A DNA stretch of 64,000 nt from Parascedosporium putredinis (lineage: Eukaryota; Ascomycota; Sordariomycetes; Microascales; Microascaceae), in contig CASHTG010000003.1 of assembly GCA_949357655.1 (NCBI GenBank), positions 62,001-126,000 on the forward strand, read 5' to 3'. Within the stretch, counting starts at the first letter, position 1; every line of letters starts with the position of its first letter. The notes beneath the pieces were generated by a model. That model did not search any database and was not told the origin of the DNA. It saw only the letters and a list, made by a program, of their open reading frames with translations. A program made the position numbers and the translations under genes. Below, one piece after another: positions 11,101-22,678 of this stretch.

Positions 11101-14100
11101 GGAGAAGTTACGATCTGGCCCTCGGGATCTGGCCGAACAGTAGATCGGGCCAACACCGAGGCCTCTGGCGTCACTGTTACAACCAAGATCACGCTGGTTG
11201 TGGACTTTGGTGTGATCCTTGGGCGACACTTCCTGCGGCCCGGGAATTGCTGGGTCGATCATAGCGGGTTGCTTATCTTTAACACTCCCGTCCCCAGGTC
11301 TGCGGACACTCAATCATGGGAGCTGCGGCCCTGGCTCTGTACGCCGGTTTTGCAACCTGATGGATCTTTGTCCCACGGCATGTAGCCCATGCTTACCGGA
11401 CCTCGACTGTTTAACCGCCTTATCAGCCGAGCCGTCCAAGAATGGGACTCGCTTGTAAGCAAGCAGCAAAGTGCAAAAGCGCCCCTGTGATAATCAACTT
11501 GTTACCCGGACTCGACACAGCCACCTTCTTTTTCCACTCCTCGAGAGGAGGACTTTCTAGCTCTTCTCAAGGACACCTTTATGAGGTGTTGTCTAAACAC
11601 GTCGAGGGGAGATCCGCAGTTGTGGTGGAAAATTCCGTTAGCCAATTCTGGAAAGATGTGGGACCTCTCTCCCCGTCCGTACCTGTTTCAGATGATCTTG
11701 GGTTCCGAGTTTCGTATCCTGCGGGAAATCTCACCGCTAACCCATGTCGCGATCATTCTGAGTCCCTTGGTGCGGTGCCTTTGGCCTGTTGACGACATTC
11801 TCAATGGATAGGAACCCCCCTTCCTCCTTCCCGCCACTCAGGCAAATGTGCAGCCGATCGTTACTCAATGCTCAATGGTCTCGTCGGCTTAGGTTGGTTC
11901 AATTGTCGAGTCTTTCGCTCCCTACCAGCCCTCCCGTTCGACTCAAGGTGGCGATCGATAGAATCACGCTTGGCGAGCCGGACCAGGTAGGACAGCCTAT
12001 GTTCTGTCAAGGAGGTGATTTGGGCAGGGTATGTGATGGGCGCCATGCGGATGAAGATGGCAGGTAGATTGAGCGAGGCGAGATGGCAAAGTTCAAAGTA
12101 GGTTACGGCAGAGATCGAAGGTTTGAACATTTTAGGGGACCAATTTATTCTTTTTGGCTATGATAGTTGAACCTCAAGATGAGCCGTTGACGCGACTAGT
12201 GGGTCTTCAGAGGTGGCGAAAAGCGAGACTTGTGCCGCCACCGAGTGAGCATTCAAAGCTTGCTTCGAAGGACACATGGATGGCGGAGAGGCCGGCGGCT
12301 GGAAGGTTATCAAGGCTCCATGTTTCCCAGCCTTCACCTCACTTTTGCCCCTCTCGCCCCGCTCCGGATTACCGTTTGCTCCACTCTTTCGAGCGGGAAC
12401 ACGATGCACCATGCCTCCGCGAGCCGCCGAGAGCACGGGCGAAGTAGGGGCTGTTGTCTGCACCAAATGGAGGTTCATCGGGTCAAGGCGAGGCGGGACA
12501 AGTTCTTGCGAAGGACCAATGGAAAAGATGCCATGGCAGCGTGGTTCACCGCAGGACAACCCACTCCAAGCTCAAGCTCTTCAGGGCTCTAATTGGATGA
12601 AAAGGGAATGTGGACGCTTAGGCTAATTTTGGACAACACTCAATCTGAAACCCGACCCAGTGATTTTCAGAGGTTGGAGCGCCCATCCCATGGATACAGG
12701 CTCCATGGACCTCCCACTTTTCTCCAAAGGGGAGAAACGACGCCACAAATTCGGACGTTGCTCGGTAAAGCATTGGCTGGCCATCAAGATACCGGGATGC
12801 CTGGATGGGCAAGGATGTGGTCCGTTACCCACGCTCCTCGATTCGTTTCTTTGTTTCGCTTTAAGCTCTTTGTTTCTTTGGAGACCCGTGCGAGTTCTTG
12901 AGAGATAGCATACGCTGATGCTACGATGCCGAGTTCTATTCAGATATCATTCGGACTTAGGGCGTCAAAGTGGACATGAGATAATATGACTGATAACCTC
13001 CAGCCCCTTAGCGATATTTCTAGGGCGCGATGGGATAGACGCTCTCTTTGTATTTTGTGAAAGCGTGTTTATCTGAGTGAGAGGGGGAATGCTGCATTGT
13101 GATGGTGTCTCCCGACGTGCTTGTACTAAGTAGAATCTCTGGTCGAGGTGGACTTCCCGTGTGTGGAACGTGACTTGGTATTTCTTCCCCACAACGATGA
13201 CCAAGTTTCAGAAATGCTGAAGGAAGATCAAACATGCACTGTGAGCCACGCCCCTCTTCTCTAGCTCAAGCATGGCCGAGAGTGAATGAGAGGGTGGGAA
13301 GCTTTGGCTGCTTGCCACAAGGATTCGTTTTCGTCCCGTTTCCTCGTCGTCTAGCGTTGATAGGTTGGCTCGGGCATAAAATCAGCATCCCCTTTTGGGA
13401 GGCTGCATATTGCTTTGGACGGCTCCCGCGCTAAATGTGACTTGTGCCCAAAAATACTTCGTTTCTTCGAGGGATTGACAAGGAGCTCTCAGCATTTGGT
13501 GGCAACGCCTTTTTGGGACGAGGGGGTTTGGCAAGAGTGAGGGTAATACTCAAGTTTTTGCCCTGGATTTATTGAGCGTACTGAGAGCGTCTCGTTAGTT
13601 GTGCCGGCATACTTAATACTTGTCGGTCATGTTAAGTCTGGCGGCGCGATGACTGGGGAATATCTGCTTGAGAGGAGGGACGACGCGAAATTCCCCAAGC
13701 ACTGCTTTTCCTCAACCAGAGTTTGTAGCCAGAAAGCGTCCAAGGGTACATCTAATTTACGGATGGCACTGTAAATTCTTTACCCAACTTCATGAGCGAA
13801 GCCAAAGATCACGGCGATCATGCTTGTAAGGAGATGCAGAAGGAAAAGAGAGTAGTAAGTGAGGACGAAGGGGGTTGGCAAAAAGGGGGGAGGAGAGGAA
13901 CCGCAGCTTTCTTACAAATGCTCCCTGGTGTGGCCACGAGCTAGAGGTACCAAGGTACATCTGAAGCCTGAGCCCTTAGCGCTATTCTGAAGCAATGTGC
14001 CAGGGGCGTTTCAAAATTTCAGGGATTAGTGGCTGCATCAGGGCGATTTTGGCGGTGATGGCTGCGAGAGCGAAGTGTGCCCGAAGAGAGGGAGTGGACC

Positions 14101-15641
14101 TATCTATCCATGGATCCATCTGTTGTCATGCGACCAGCCTCCATCCCTCAAGGTTGGGCAAGAATAGGCTGTTCCATTGAAGCCCACAAAAAGCCCGAAT
14201 ATTTCAAAGGAGAGGAGAAAGAGTTGGCGGGCTTCGCCTCTCAGCTGGCAAGCCGCTTTACATATCATTCACTAGTGGAATTAGTGGGCTGGGATAAAAA
14301 AAAAAAGACAGTGTCCTTGAACGTTCTTGAGTTTTCGGAGGGACACAGAAAGATAAAACCTTCTTGCCGACACGCTCTCATGCGCTTGTGTCGTGGACCT
14401 CGCTGGTGAGGGTGGGGTGATCGGCAGACGATGGCCTCCATTGCCGGTTCCTGGCGCTTAAAGAAAAGAGCCCAAAAGCTTGAGCCGAGAAGAATGCCCG
14501 TCTTAGGCGGTTCAAGGCTCGTGGGGATAGGAGGTCCCAGCTAATAGGTCGTAAGATGATTGAAAACTCCCTAGTCGTGCGTCGAGTCCGGGCACGAAAA
14601 GTAATTTCGATTATGCGTGACACGGACAGGCTCGAGCCGCAACAGCGCCGATGAAGTATCGATGACCTCTTGAGAGACAATGTCCATCACCTCTGTCGAA
14701 TGTGACGCGATCAATAACAGCTTGGCAGGCGCACTAAATTCTCGTTTCTGGGGTTGTGCCTGGAGTGGAAGGAGAAGCGGTAATCAGTACGAGTTTGCCT
14801 CCTGCGGCCTTTTGCAATTGCGCTTTTGTTGAAGAGAGCAGTGTTGAATGATTGTTGAACTGATTGATTCTCGCTGGGGATCTCGTAAGGGGCCTGTTCA
14901 GTACGACTTTAGGTGGGAAACACGACGAAATAAGATGAGAAAAAGGTAGAGTTACACTCGGCTGCAACAGCTTCAATGTCGGCCATCTTGAACTGTATTA
15001 AGAATGGTTGATTTCCTTCTCTTCACAGGCAAGAAGAACAAATGTGTCTCTAGTAATAGAGGGTCGGTCGGTAGAGAATCGGTAGAGAGTTAGTAGAGGG
15101 GAGGACATATATGTAATAAATGAACTTCGGGGTTTGTTATGATTGAAGCCGCTTGCAACATCTCGTCAACGTCTTGCAACTCGAGCCAAGGATATGGTAC
15201 CTTGGCTAATGAGGATACTTTTGTACGAAGTATTATTATGATTATTACTCCCTTCCCTGGGAAACTCGTCTTGGCCCCACACGCTCTTGTTCTGCCACCT
15301 GGAAGGATTCCAAAAGAACAAGCATGGCGGCTTGGGGTGGATGACGGTCAGAATTCTCGTGGCCTGTGCTGGGTTGAAGAGGAGCACTGAGCCTTCATTG
15401 CGAGCACCGGCCCCTCGCACGGTCCTCGCACGGTCCCCCTTTGGTAGCATTTGACCTGACCATGTTGATTATTGTGGGATTCCTTGATTATTTGTAAGTC
15501 GTGAGAAACACTGCTTGGTGTTCAATGAATAATACTGGATGGATGCATCCATGGATCGATGTATACCTCGGTACTCGATGGATACGATGGGTGATTAAGC
15601 CATCAGCCTGCATCGAGCTGCAGTTGTCTGATCGCACTCAC
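8104..15641. other. 7.5 kb gene-poor region
   Basis: I see no gene I can support. Many 60-130-codon open frames overlap on both strands between 11.0 and 13.2 kb, but none shows a known domain. Small items: poly-A/T runs, an 11-base duplication (CTCGCACGGTC twice) near 15413-15435, and palindromes such as ATCCATGGAT and GGTACCAAGGTACC-like words. An ATG in a very good context (CAAGATGGCC, minus strand, 14986) begins MADIEAVAAE and could open a small spliced gene, but no matching second exon is convincing. The part 8104-8600 should include the CAP20 promoter. Confidence 0.5.
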
Positions 15642-16153
15642 CAACAAGTAGGAGATTTTTGTACTTGTTAATGGCGGCAGCGAGGCTACTTCCCTTGATT
15701 GTAAAAGTGTGCTTCAAAGGATGTGATCCCCAATAATAATACTCTTCCCTCGGCTCGCCGGAAACTCTGGTTGCACTCTTGACCAGACGTCGGTGCCAAA
15801 TCGACCACACAATACCGGCGAAGCCAAAAGCTGAGGAAAATGATACTGAGGCATGCTTACGAAGACATCAATATTGTACTTGTAGTCTCTAATGATGTCT
15901 TTGTCTTCGAACAATTTGCCCTGATTAATAAGGTCGAAGAGCAAACATGTCTCCTGGCGGTGCAAGCTCACCACGATTTGCTGGCCGTGTGGCGGAACTT
16001 CGCTTCTCGGCGAATCGCGGGGTGGGGTGGAGAGCGGTCTTGCTTTCTTCGAATATCCACCTCAAGATAATAGCTCCATCTGATTTCAGGCCATCGTATG
16101 CCTTTCGAGACCCGGATGCGGGCCCGTAGAGTGGGCGGCGTGGAATCATCCAT
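15642..16153 (-). CDS. Unidentified gene pieces (at least two exons)
   Basis: I do not recognise this gene. Reading from ATG 16153 (MDDSTPPTLRARIRVSKG) gives a natural-looking, charged frame. If one base is missing in the C-rich run near 16022-16030, the frame continues into SEVPPHGQQIVVSLHRQE, CLLFDLINQGKLFEDKD and IIRDYKYNIDVF, ending at a GTAAGC donor at 15860. A second stretch after a CCTCAG acceptor near 15830 carries FGFAGIVWSIWHRR (possibly membrane-associated), then WGSHPLKHTFTIKGSSLAA and INKYKNLLLV before a GTGAGT donor at 15641. The phases of the two exons do not agree by one base, again suggesting a lost base or a wrong boundary. Composition argues for real protein rather than chance. 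The end of the gene is not located. Confidence 0.35.
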
Positions 16154-17260
16154 GGATCTTCTCTGGGAGGTTGGTGTGGTGAGATTGCACCTCACTGAAA
16201 AGAATATGTTGATCTTGTGTCTCTTCAAATGTTCCCTTCTTCGTTTCCACCAGCCTTTGTCTAGTACCTTGTACTTTTGTTTGCCTCAGGGGTTTTGCTT
16301 CCTTTATTCACTACACGAACGCCCTCTTGATAGCCTCACACCAAGCCCCTTGCTTCACCCCCACCTGGAGAACTCTTTTACCCACCTCTCTATTTCCCCA
16401 TTGTCTTTTATCCTCCACCTCACACCCTCGACTCAGCTTGGCCTCCTTCCTTCCCTTCTCCATCTCTGAAAATCATTAAACCCCCAGGTCTCCCGCCGAT
16501 TCTCAAACTCTCCTGAAATCCCTCTTTCCTGTCTCAAACCTCCCCTTCCCCAGTCTGCTTCTCCCCTCCCTTTCCCCTCTTCCATTTCTTTTTCTTTTTC
16601 TTTTTTGCTCCCCGGCCTTTGGCGCTGTGCTTCATTCATCGGAGCCTAGTTGTTTCTTTTCTCATCTCACACTCTCTGCCCGGGGCATACCACTCGTGTC
16701 TCTCATCCCATCAATATCTCAGACATTGTTCGTCGCATACTGTTAATCACCCTCGATTGCAACGAACCTGGCTGTGGTAATTGATCAACTACACACGGGA
16801 TTCCCTACGTCGCCTTTTTCTTTTGTCCATAACATATTCGTTTCGATAATTGCTTTAATCCATTCGTCGATTGTTTCTCGCCTCGTGGATCCCGTCAGCA
16901 GCGATCCTTTGAACCCCAACGCTCATCATTGCGGCCTGCAGGCTGTCGTTCTCGCTTGGATCAGGTTGGACTGGCATCGATCATCACGGCACTTTGATTG
17001 TTTTATTTTCGCTTTTCCCCGGGCTGGACTCGAGGTTCACTGTCGTCTTTGCAATCCTATCAACGCTTGTCAAGTATAGGCCGCGCCTAACAGAACCGAC
17101 TCGCACCGCTGCGTATTTTCCCTCGACTGTCTGAAGTTTCACGCGCGCCCTTACAAGAGACATCAACCAACGGTTACCGGCGAGCGCAACCTCTCTCGAC
17201 GGCTGCCGTCTGGCGAGTTGTATGCTCGATATCTCGCCATCGCGTTGACACACCGCCCTG
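16154..17260 (+). promoter_or_regulatory. Long pyrimidine-rich promoter/leader of steA
   Basis: About 1.1 kb upstream of steA without a supported gene. From roughly 16300 to 16660 the plus strand is strongly C/T-rich (repeated CTTTCCC, TTTTCTTTTTC and CCTCTC words), a typical fungal promoter/5' leader feature just upstream of transcription starts. Several short upstream frames lie between 16770 and 17250, so upstream-ORF control of steA is possible but unproven. Confidence 0.45.
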
Positions 17261-19610
17261 ATGTACTCACAGAATGCAGCGATGGCTGCCCCCAGAAACC
17301 CGAAACCTTCATGCTGAGCACCGAGGCCCAGCAGGCGCTTCCACATGATGCACAGGTCGCTCTTCAACAAGTGGATAATTGTGAGACTCGTTCCTTCCTG
17401 TCCTATCCGGCTCTGTACTAATTGACCAACTGTAGTGAAATATTTCCTCATATCTGCTCCTGTTGACTGGCAACCCGATCAGTATATTCGCCGCTTCCTT
17501 CTTCCCACCGGCGAATATGTTTCTTGTGTGCTTTGGAACACGCTCTTCCACATTTCAGGTACCGATATCGTACGGTGCCTATCCTTTAGGTTCCAAGCCT
17601 TCGGCCGGCCCGTAAAGAACCCAAAGAAGTTTGAGGAAGGCATCTTTTCAGACTTGAGAAACCTGAAGTCTGGTACAGATGCCTCGCTTGAAGAGCCCAA
17701 AAGCCCCTTTCTCGACTTCCTGTATAAGAACAACTGCATCCGTACCCAGAAGAAACAAAAGTGTTCTACTGGTACAGCGTTCCACATGACAGACTCTTCC
17801 TAGACGCACTCGAACGCGACTTGAAGCGCGAGAAAATGGGACAGGAAGCCACCACTGTTGCTGTGAGCGAGCCTGCGCTCTCCTTCCAGTACGACTCGTC
17901 TCAGTCGCTCTATGAACAGTTGACGAAGGCTCAGCAGGTGAACTCATCTTCTTTCAACGCCCAACAGGTGAATTTCTCTCAAGCCCAAGCAACCTCGCCC
18001 GTCATGCGTGCTATGGATTCTATGCCTCCTCCCCAGATGCTCCCTCAGTCGGTCGCCCCTTTAGTGGATGGAATGGACCCCATGGCTACATATGGCGCGA
18101 TGAATATGGGTCCAGTCATGAATCAACAGGTTATCAAACGAGAGCCTGATATGACCCGGGTGCAATACAATCAGAATGGAGTCCCTGTGGCGCAAGCTCA
18201 TCAGCGTCATGCCTCCATGCCTGCATATGGCCTAGAGTACTCCCCTGCCCCTTCGTTTGTTTCATCACACTATGAAGACTATAGCAATCGTGGAATCTCC
18301 TTTGAGCCCATCACACCTCCCCAGCAAGCTCTGGCGATTAGTGCCGAACCAGCATATATTGCTAATGAGGAGACGGGGCTTTACACCGCCATCCCTGACC
18401 ATTTGGCGAGCGTGAATGGACTCAATGGCATGATCCAGCTTCCGCCTTCTAACCTAGCGGGCAATCAATTCACTCGTGCCTATGGTACCAACAATGTGTA
18501 TTCCGTCATTGAAGGCTCCCCAACCTACAAGCAACGGAGAAGGCGGTCTTCCATTCCTCCCTCGATGTCGGCTATAAGTACCGCTCCTGGAGGGGCTGCT
18601 GTTGTTGCTCCAAACGCCCACCGCCCTTCGGATCTGCGGAGGTCTGTCTCTGTCTCCGTCGGTCCTGTTCCTGAGGGAGAGGAGTCTGCCGATAATTCTC
18701 CTCCTGGGTTGACGTACAGCACCATGTCCATCAGCAGCCAGCAACATAAAGAGATGCTTGAACTCTCTCGCCATGGAACCCCTTTGTCAGCTGTTGAGGG
18801 AAGCCCCGCCCTGAATCCTATGTCACTTCAGCAAGATTTTTCGCAATTAACTGGGGAAGAACTCACTGGAGAAACAACGATTAAGGGACTCCAAGGACCG
18901 AATGGTGTTGTGCGCCGTGCGCGCTCCGCTACTGTGATGGAGCTTGGTCCCTATCCCCAGAAGTCGCATTCTTGCCCCATCCCCACGTGCGGGCGTCTCT
19001 TTAAGCGCCTGGAGCACCTCAAGCGGTAAGCCCCAATACCCCTCGGCATGCTAGCCGCCCTTCTTGTCATTAAATCTGACCATGATTCCAGACATGTGAG
19101 AACACACACACAAGAAAGACCCTATATCTGCCCACATTGTAGCAAGGCATTTTCTAGATCAGATAACCTGGCACAGTAAGCTTCCCCTTGTCAACTTTGT
19201 TTCATTTATATTTTCTCGTCCGTGGCGGTATTGGCTCTGGCCGGCCGCCCCTCTGGTCATTTTTTTTTTAGATCGACCAAGCTGACTCATCTTCGCTTCC
19301 TTAGACATAAACGGACCCATGACCGCCCTGAAGGAGCTGGCGATGGTTCCGGCTACAACCTCTCAGGCGAGGATGAAGAGGAGTATTCTGGCGAAGACCA
19401 GCTAGGCTCCGTAGAAGAAGCTTCTCCTACCTCCGAGAATGCCTACGTTTCAACTTCCCTCAATGCTATTGCCAATGGGTCGGTGACGGGCCCCGGTGGG
19501 GTTCTGCCAGCGACGAGTATGCCCCCTCGGCGTACAACAGTCTTCAGACGCTCAGTATGCCGATGACGATGAGCACACCCCAGTCCATCAATGCGGGTAG
19601 CATGCTGTAA
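17261..19610 (+). CDS. steA: SteA / Ste12-like transcription factor (STE domain plus two C2H2 fingers)
   Basis: Nuclear target of the Fus3/Kss1-type MAP kinase cascade, controlling mating, fruiting-body formation and invasive growth. Exons are 17261-17380, 17436-19025, 19092-19175 and 19305-19610, about 700 residues. The N-terminal STE homeodomain-like region (about residues 40-150) runs from KYFLISAPVDWQPDQYIRR through FFYW-type sequence YWYSVPHDRLFLDALERD. The two zinc fingers (about 550-605; CPIPTCGRLFKRLEHLKRH and CPHCSKAFSRSDNLAQH) are split by two introns, as expected for the SteA type. The C-terminus ends LSMPMTMSTPQSINAGSML. Three one-base losses break the frame: C-run 17290-17294 (joining MYSQNAAMAAP to QKPETFMLSTE), AAAAG/TG at 17757-17762, and near the GGGG at 19497-19500. 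If the first is not an error, translation would start at Met 17311. Confidence 0.95.
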
Positions 19611-20430
19611 TGCGTCTTTCATGACCTTATGACGTGCATCCCCCTGCAGCACGCGTTCTTCTGTCTCTTCTGTTGTCGACTTTGAGGGCTTTTCTCTTGG
19701 TCTGGGCCTTTCTGGAACCAAGTTACTATTCTCACTTCACTCGATTTCTGTTCTTGACTCTTGTGTCATATTACCCATTATATTCTTTTCGGCTTTTTGC
19801 TCATTTTTCAGATATCTATCTCTTTTGTTAAGCCAGTTGAGCTAGTTCGGGGTGGGGCGGATAGCAACATCTTGATACGTTTGACTCATAGAAGGGGGTC
19901 TTGGCTGGAAAAACAGGATGGTGTAGTTTTCCTACCTTGGAACGGGACGGATAGGGGTAACTTTTTTCTCTTGTTTTTTAGCATTCGCAACATTTGGGGG
20001 CCATGAGACCCATGTGTGGTGTACATATATATCTATAACTATATCCATATTCTTCTTCTATGATTATATTCTGTATTCACTGTTGTGAATTCGAAGTACG
20101 CCGGCTGCTTGATTCCTTGCCTCCCGAGCACTGGTTCACGAACGCAGCTCTGGGCGGAACCCAGTGTGCTGTTGTATGTGATAGGCTAATTGTTCACCTT
20201 CGTTTTACAGTCGACGGAGCGATGATGGGATGAGGGTGCAATAGAGCGCCGATGACATAGGCGATCCCGGCACGCTCAAGATGTAATATGATTGCTTCCT
20301 TACCCCCGTCTTTGGACTGTTGAACGCCGCAAACCTGGACTACCCTTCGTGCGCGCGTCCCCCATGCTTCTTAGATCGCTTTCGCTTAACCTAAGTTCTG
20401 CCCCTCTTAGTCTCCCAACACTAGGGAGAT
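19611..20430. terminator. steA 3' region, convergent with FAF1
   Basis: 820 bases between the convergent stops of steA and FAF1. It is T-rich on the plus strand from 19640 to 20090 and includes TATATATATC-like words near 20026-20050, consistent with a long steA 3' untranslated region and polyadenylation zone. No gene is supported. Confidence 0.4.
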
Positions 20431-21226
20431 CTACACTAGCAGGTCTTTTGCGCTTTCTGTTCGTGCTTTGGGAAGTCCTCCTTTCCTCTCCAGGACTATA
20501 CCGTTTTCCCAGGCCTCCTTTCTCCGTTTGTCCTCACGCCCTTTCTTTGCGGCTTTGATGCCCTTCCTCATAGTCATGGGCATCTTATCCTGTGCAAGAA
20601 TACTCTTGGTACCAGTAGGTGCAAGGGAGGTGATGCGGAGATCTGTGGCATGCATGCGGATGCGGCCTTGAGAAAACGGCTTGGTATGTAATTTGGACGA
20701 AGGGTTGAGAAGGTGAGATTCGGTGATTAGGCGGTGGAGAGCTAGATCTTGGGCGAGGAGTGTTCGAGAGTCTTCGGGGAGGGACTGCGAGGGCAGGCTT
20801 GGTTTCGAGGTAGAGGTCTTGGAGGGTCGAGGGCCGGATTCTAAATAGTCGGAGGGTGGGCGAGAAGACTTTGGGGCAAGCGAAGCTGGTCAATATTCAA
20901 TTCGCTCCACTGGAGGGGAATGTGTGCCTTACCATGAATGCCTTCAGCTCACGTTTTCCCATGGCCTGAGTCGGAGGAGTGGCCTTGGAGGCGTGATCGA
21001 CAACTTCTACCGTGTCTTGCTCGTCACCAGAGATTCCGCTCCACTCATCCTCGCTGCTATCTGAAGATTGGGCAGCGTTGGCACGATTTTGGGTGGTCAA
21101 GCCTTCTTCCTGTGCTTGTGGCAGAGGCTCAAAATGTGATTCAAAGTGTTTTTGAAAGACGTGATGGGCGGCATTGAGCTCGCTATTGCAGGGTGCAAGA
21201 TATTTGGCTTTGCGGGATCCCGACAT
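20431..21226 (-). CDS. FAF1: FAF1/FSAF1-like 40S ribosome biogenesis protein
   Basis: Two exons (21226-20933, 20868-20431) give 243 residues. The yeast member (Faf1) works with Krr1 in early 18S rRNA processing in the nucleolus. The diagnostic C-terminal block is present: LDRITSLAPTG-type sequence (DLRITSLAPTGTKSILAQDK), then MPMTMRKGIKAAKKGREDKR and RKEAWENGIVLERK. This is the DUF4602/FSAF1 signature. The middle is acidic and Ser-rich (SSDSSEDEWSGISGDEQD). The intron 20932-20869 uses a GTAAGG donor; an AAAG acceptor was chosen over a nearby CAG because it alone keeps frame, giving KAFM-SSRPPSD. Met 21226 (MSGSRKAKYLAP) is the first ATG. No frame break is seen with this splice model. Confidence 0.8.
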
Positions 21227-21577
21227 CCTCGAGAGCAAATAGCCTAACGTTTGTCTGGAACCGCAGCGCCCAGGTTTTTTTTCCTTCCCTCTCTCCTTTC
21301 TCTTGTTTATTTATTGGTGACTTGTCTAATATTGTTTCTTCTTCCTCGGTTTACTCGGGCTGAATTGGTCGCAGAAGCTCAATGAGGGGTATCGCAAGAT
21401 GAGGCAGAGAGTGAGAACTACCTTGGTCCTTGGTAGAGGGAACTTGAAGGCTAGGCGGGGAAAAAAATCAATCCGAGAAGAAAAAGATTGAGGGCAGGCG
21501 GGCGCGCGTGGTTGGTGGTGACCCACGCTTCCCACTCACAGCTGTCTGCTTCGAGATCACCAAAGTTTGATTCCTCC

Positions 21578-21669
21578 TAGGCCCACTGGGGATCGAACCC
21601 AGGACCTTCCGTGTTCTGACAGTGCTGTACACTGTGAGACGGACGCGATAGCCACTACGCCATGAGCCT
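21578..21669 (-). tRNA. tRNA-Val(CAC) with a 19-base intron
   Basis: The acceptor stem AGGCTCA pairs with TGGGCCT (one T-G wobble), with A as discriminator at 21578. The D arm is GCG/CGC, the anticodon stem TCCGT/ACGGA, and the T arm CTGGG-TTCGATC-CCCAG. The anticodon CAC is at 21636-21634 in the loop CTCACA/C. The intron, 21632-21614, sits one base 3' of the anticodon, the canonical nuclear position. The mature length is 73. A box (TGGCGTAGTGG) and B box (GGTTCGATCC) are good. No T4 terminator is evident within 40 bases downstream, and a first base of A is uncommon. Confidence 0.9.
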
Positions 21670-22678
21670 TGGCTGTCTGATTGGAGGGTCACAGCGCTAA
21701 TTCAGCACTATCACGGAGACCGCAGCGGTCCAACGACTGTCCTGCAGAGGGAAGGAAAACAGTCGGCTAAAGCGAATATGGAGCCATCGAGCGTGAGCGC
21801 CGCCTGCGGTTGTTGGTGACAGCGCGGTCCCTGAAAATAGCGCTGGTAAGATTGAATTGATCTTTGTCACCTCGACAAACGATGCGCCGTGCTGGCATTG
21901 AAATCGTGAGCTTGATGGTACGAGTAGGGACTCAGCTTGAGCACTGCATTTGGGAGAGCAACATTTTCTGGTATCTCCACTAAGAGACACAGCACAGTAG
22001 GTGCCGCTGCCGTGGATGATAATTTGTCCTTGGGCGAATTTCGACAAAACTTAGGGATGGGCCTGGTGGCCCCAAGGCTGGCTTGCATTCTCCAGTTTGA
22101 GTGTCTGACCAAGAGTACTGGGAGTTGCGGTGGGAGTCGTTGACGTGACCATGTGGCTTAGATGCTGCACTTAACAGGTGTCGTCGGCTACCGAGATAGG
22201 AACTCTACCTTCTAATTTACTGCGATTATTATTAACTCCCTATGCCTATGCTGCGGAGGAAGCCTCATTGACCCATTTGCTCACGTCCAGAGAGGATGGA
22301 TCCATTGCACTCACAGGGCGCGAAGACGCCGCTCACGGGCTCAGCCTCCTTTGTCATTTCCCACCTTTCATCTCAAATCCTTTGACCCTTCACCACGATA
22401 TGACCCTTCAAATTGCTTTTGTATTAGCATCCAAACATAAGGGCTGACTGTGTGTCCTACACACCTCGAGTTAATGCATCTCGCGCCCTTGGCTCTTAGC
22501 TTTGGTCTGCCGCCCGCGACTCAATCCACAGTTTCTTTTTGTTGTTGTTTTTGCGCGCGCATCTCAGCTGCCCGTCCCCACCTGTCCCGACAGGCAAGAC
22601 CCTGCTTAAACCACGATAAGTCCTCAGAGTAGTCACAATTCAATTCAGAACATCCCTCCCTGGACCCGGTCAAGCGCC
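21670..22678. other. Spacer between tRNA-Val and the HET gene
   Basis: About 1 kb with no supported gene. It should contain the HET gene promoter. C/T-rich words occur near 22340-22420 and 22540-22600. Confidence 0.4.

Noticed and set aside
11070..12900. Cluster of overlapping 60-130-codon frames on both strands
   Set aside because: Overlap on all frames without homology indicates stop-poor sequence rather than genes, even after trying one-base joins.
14737..14986. Possible NTF2-like start (MADIEAVAAE) on the minus strand
   Set aside because: The first ten residues recall NTF2, but the FYY and downstream NTF2 motifs are absent in all frames nearby, so the resemblance is treated as chance.
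17757..17762. An intron at the steA frame change
   Set aside because: No GT-AG pair of workable length spans the point; the coding sequence is continuous apart from one base.
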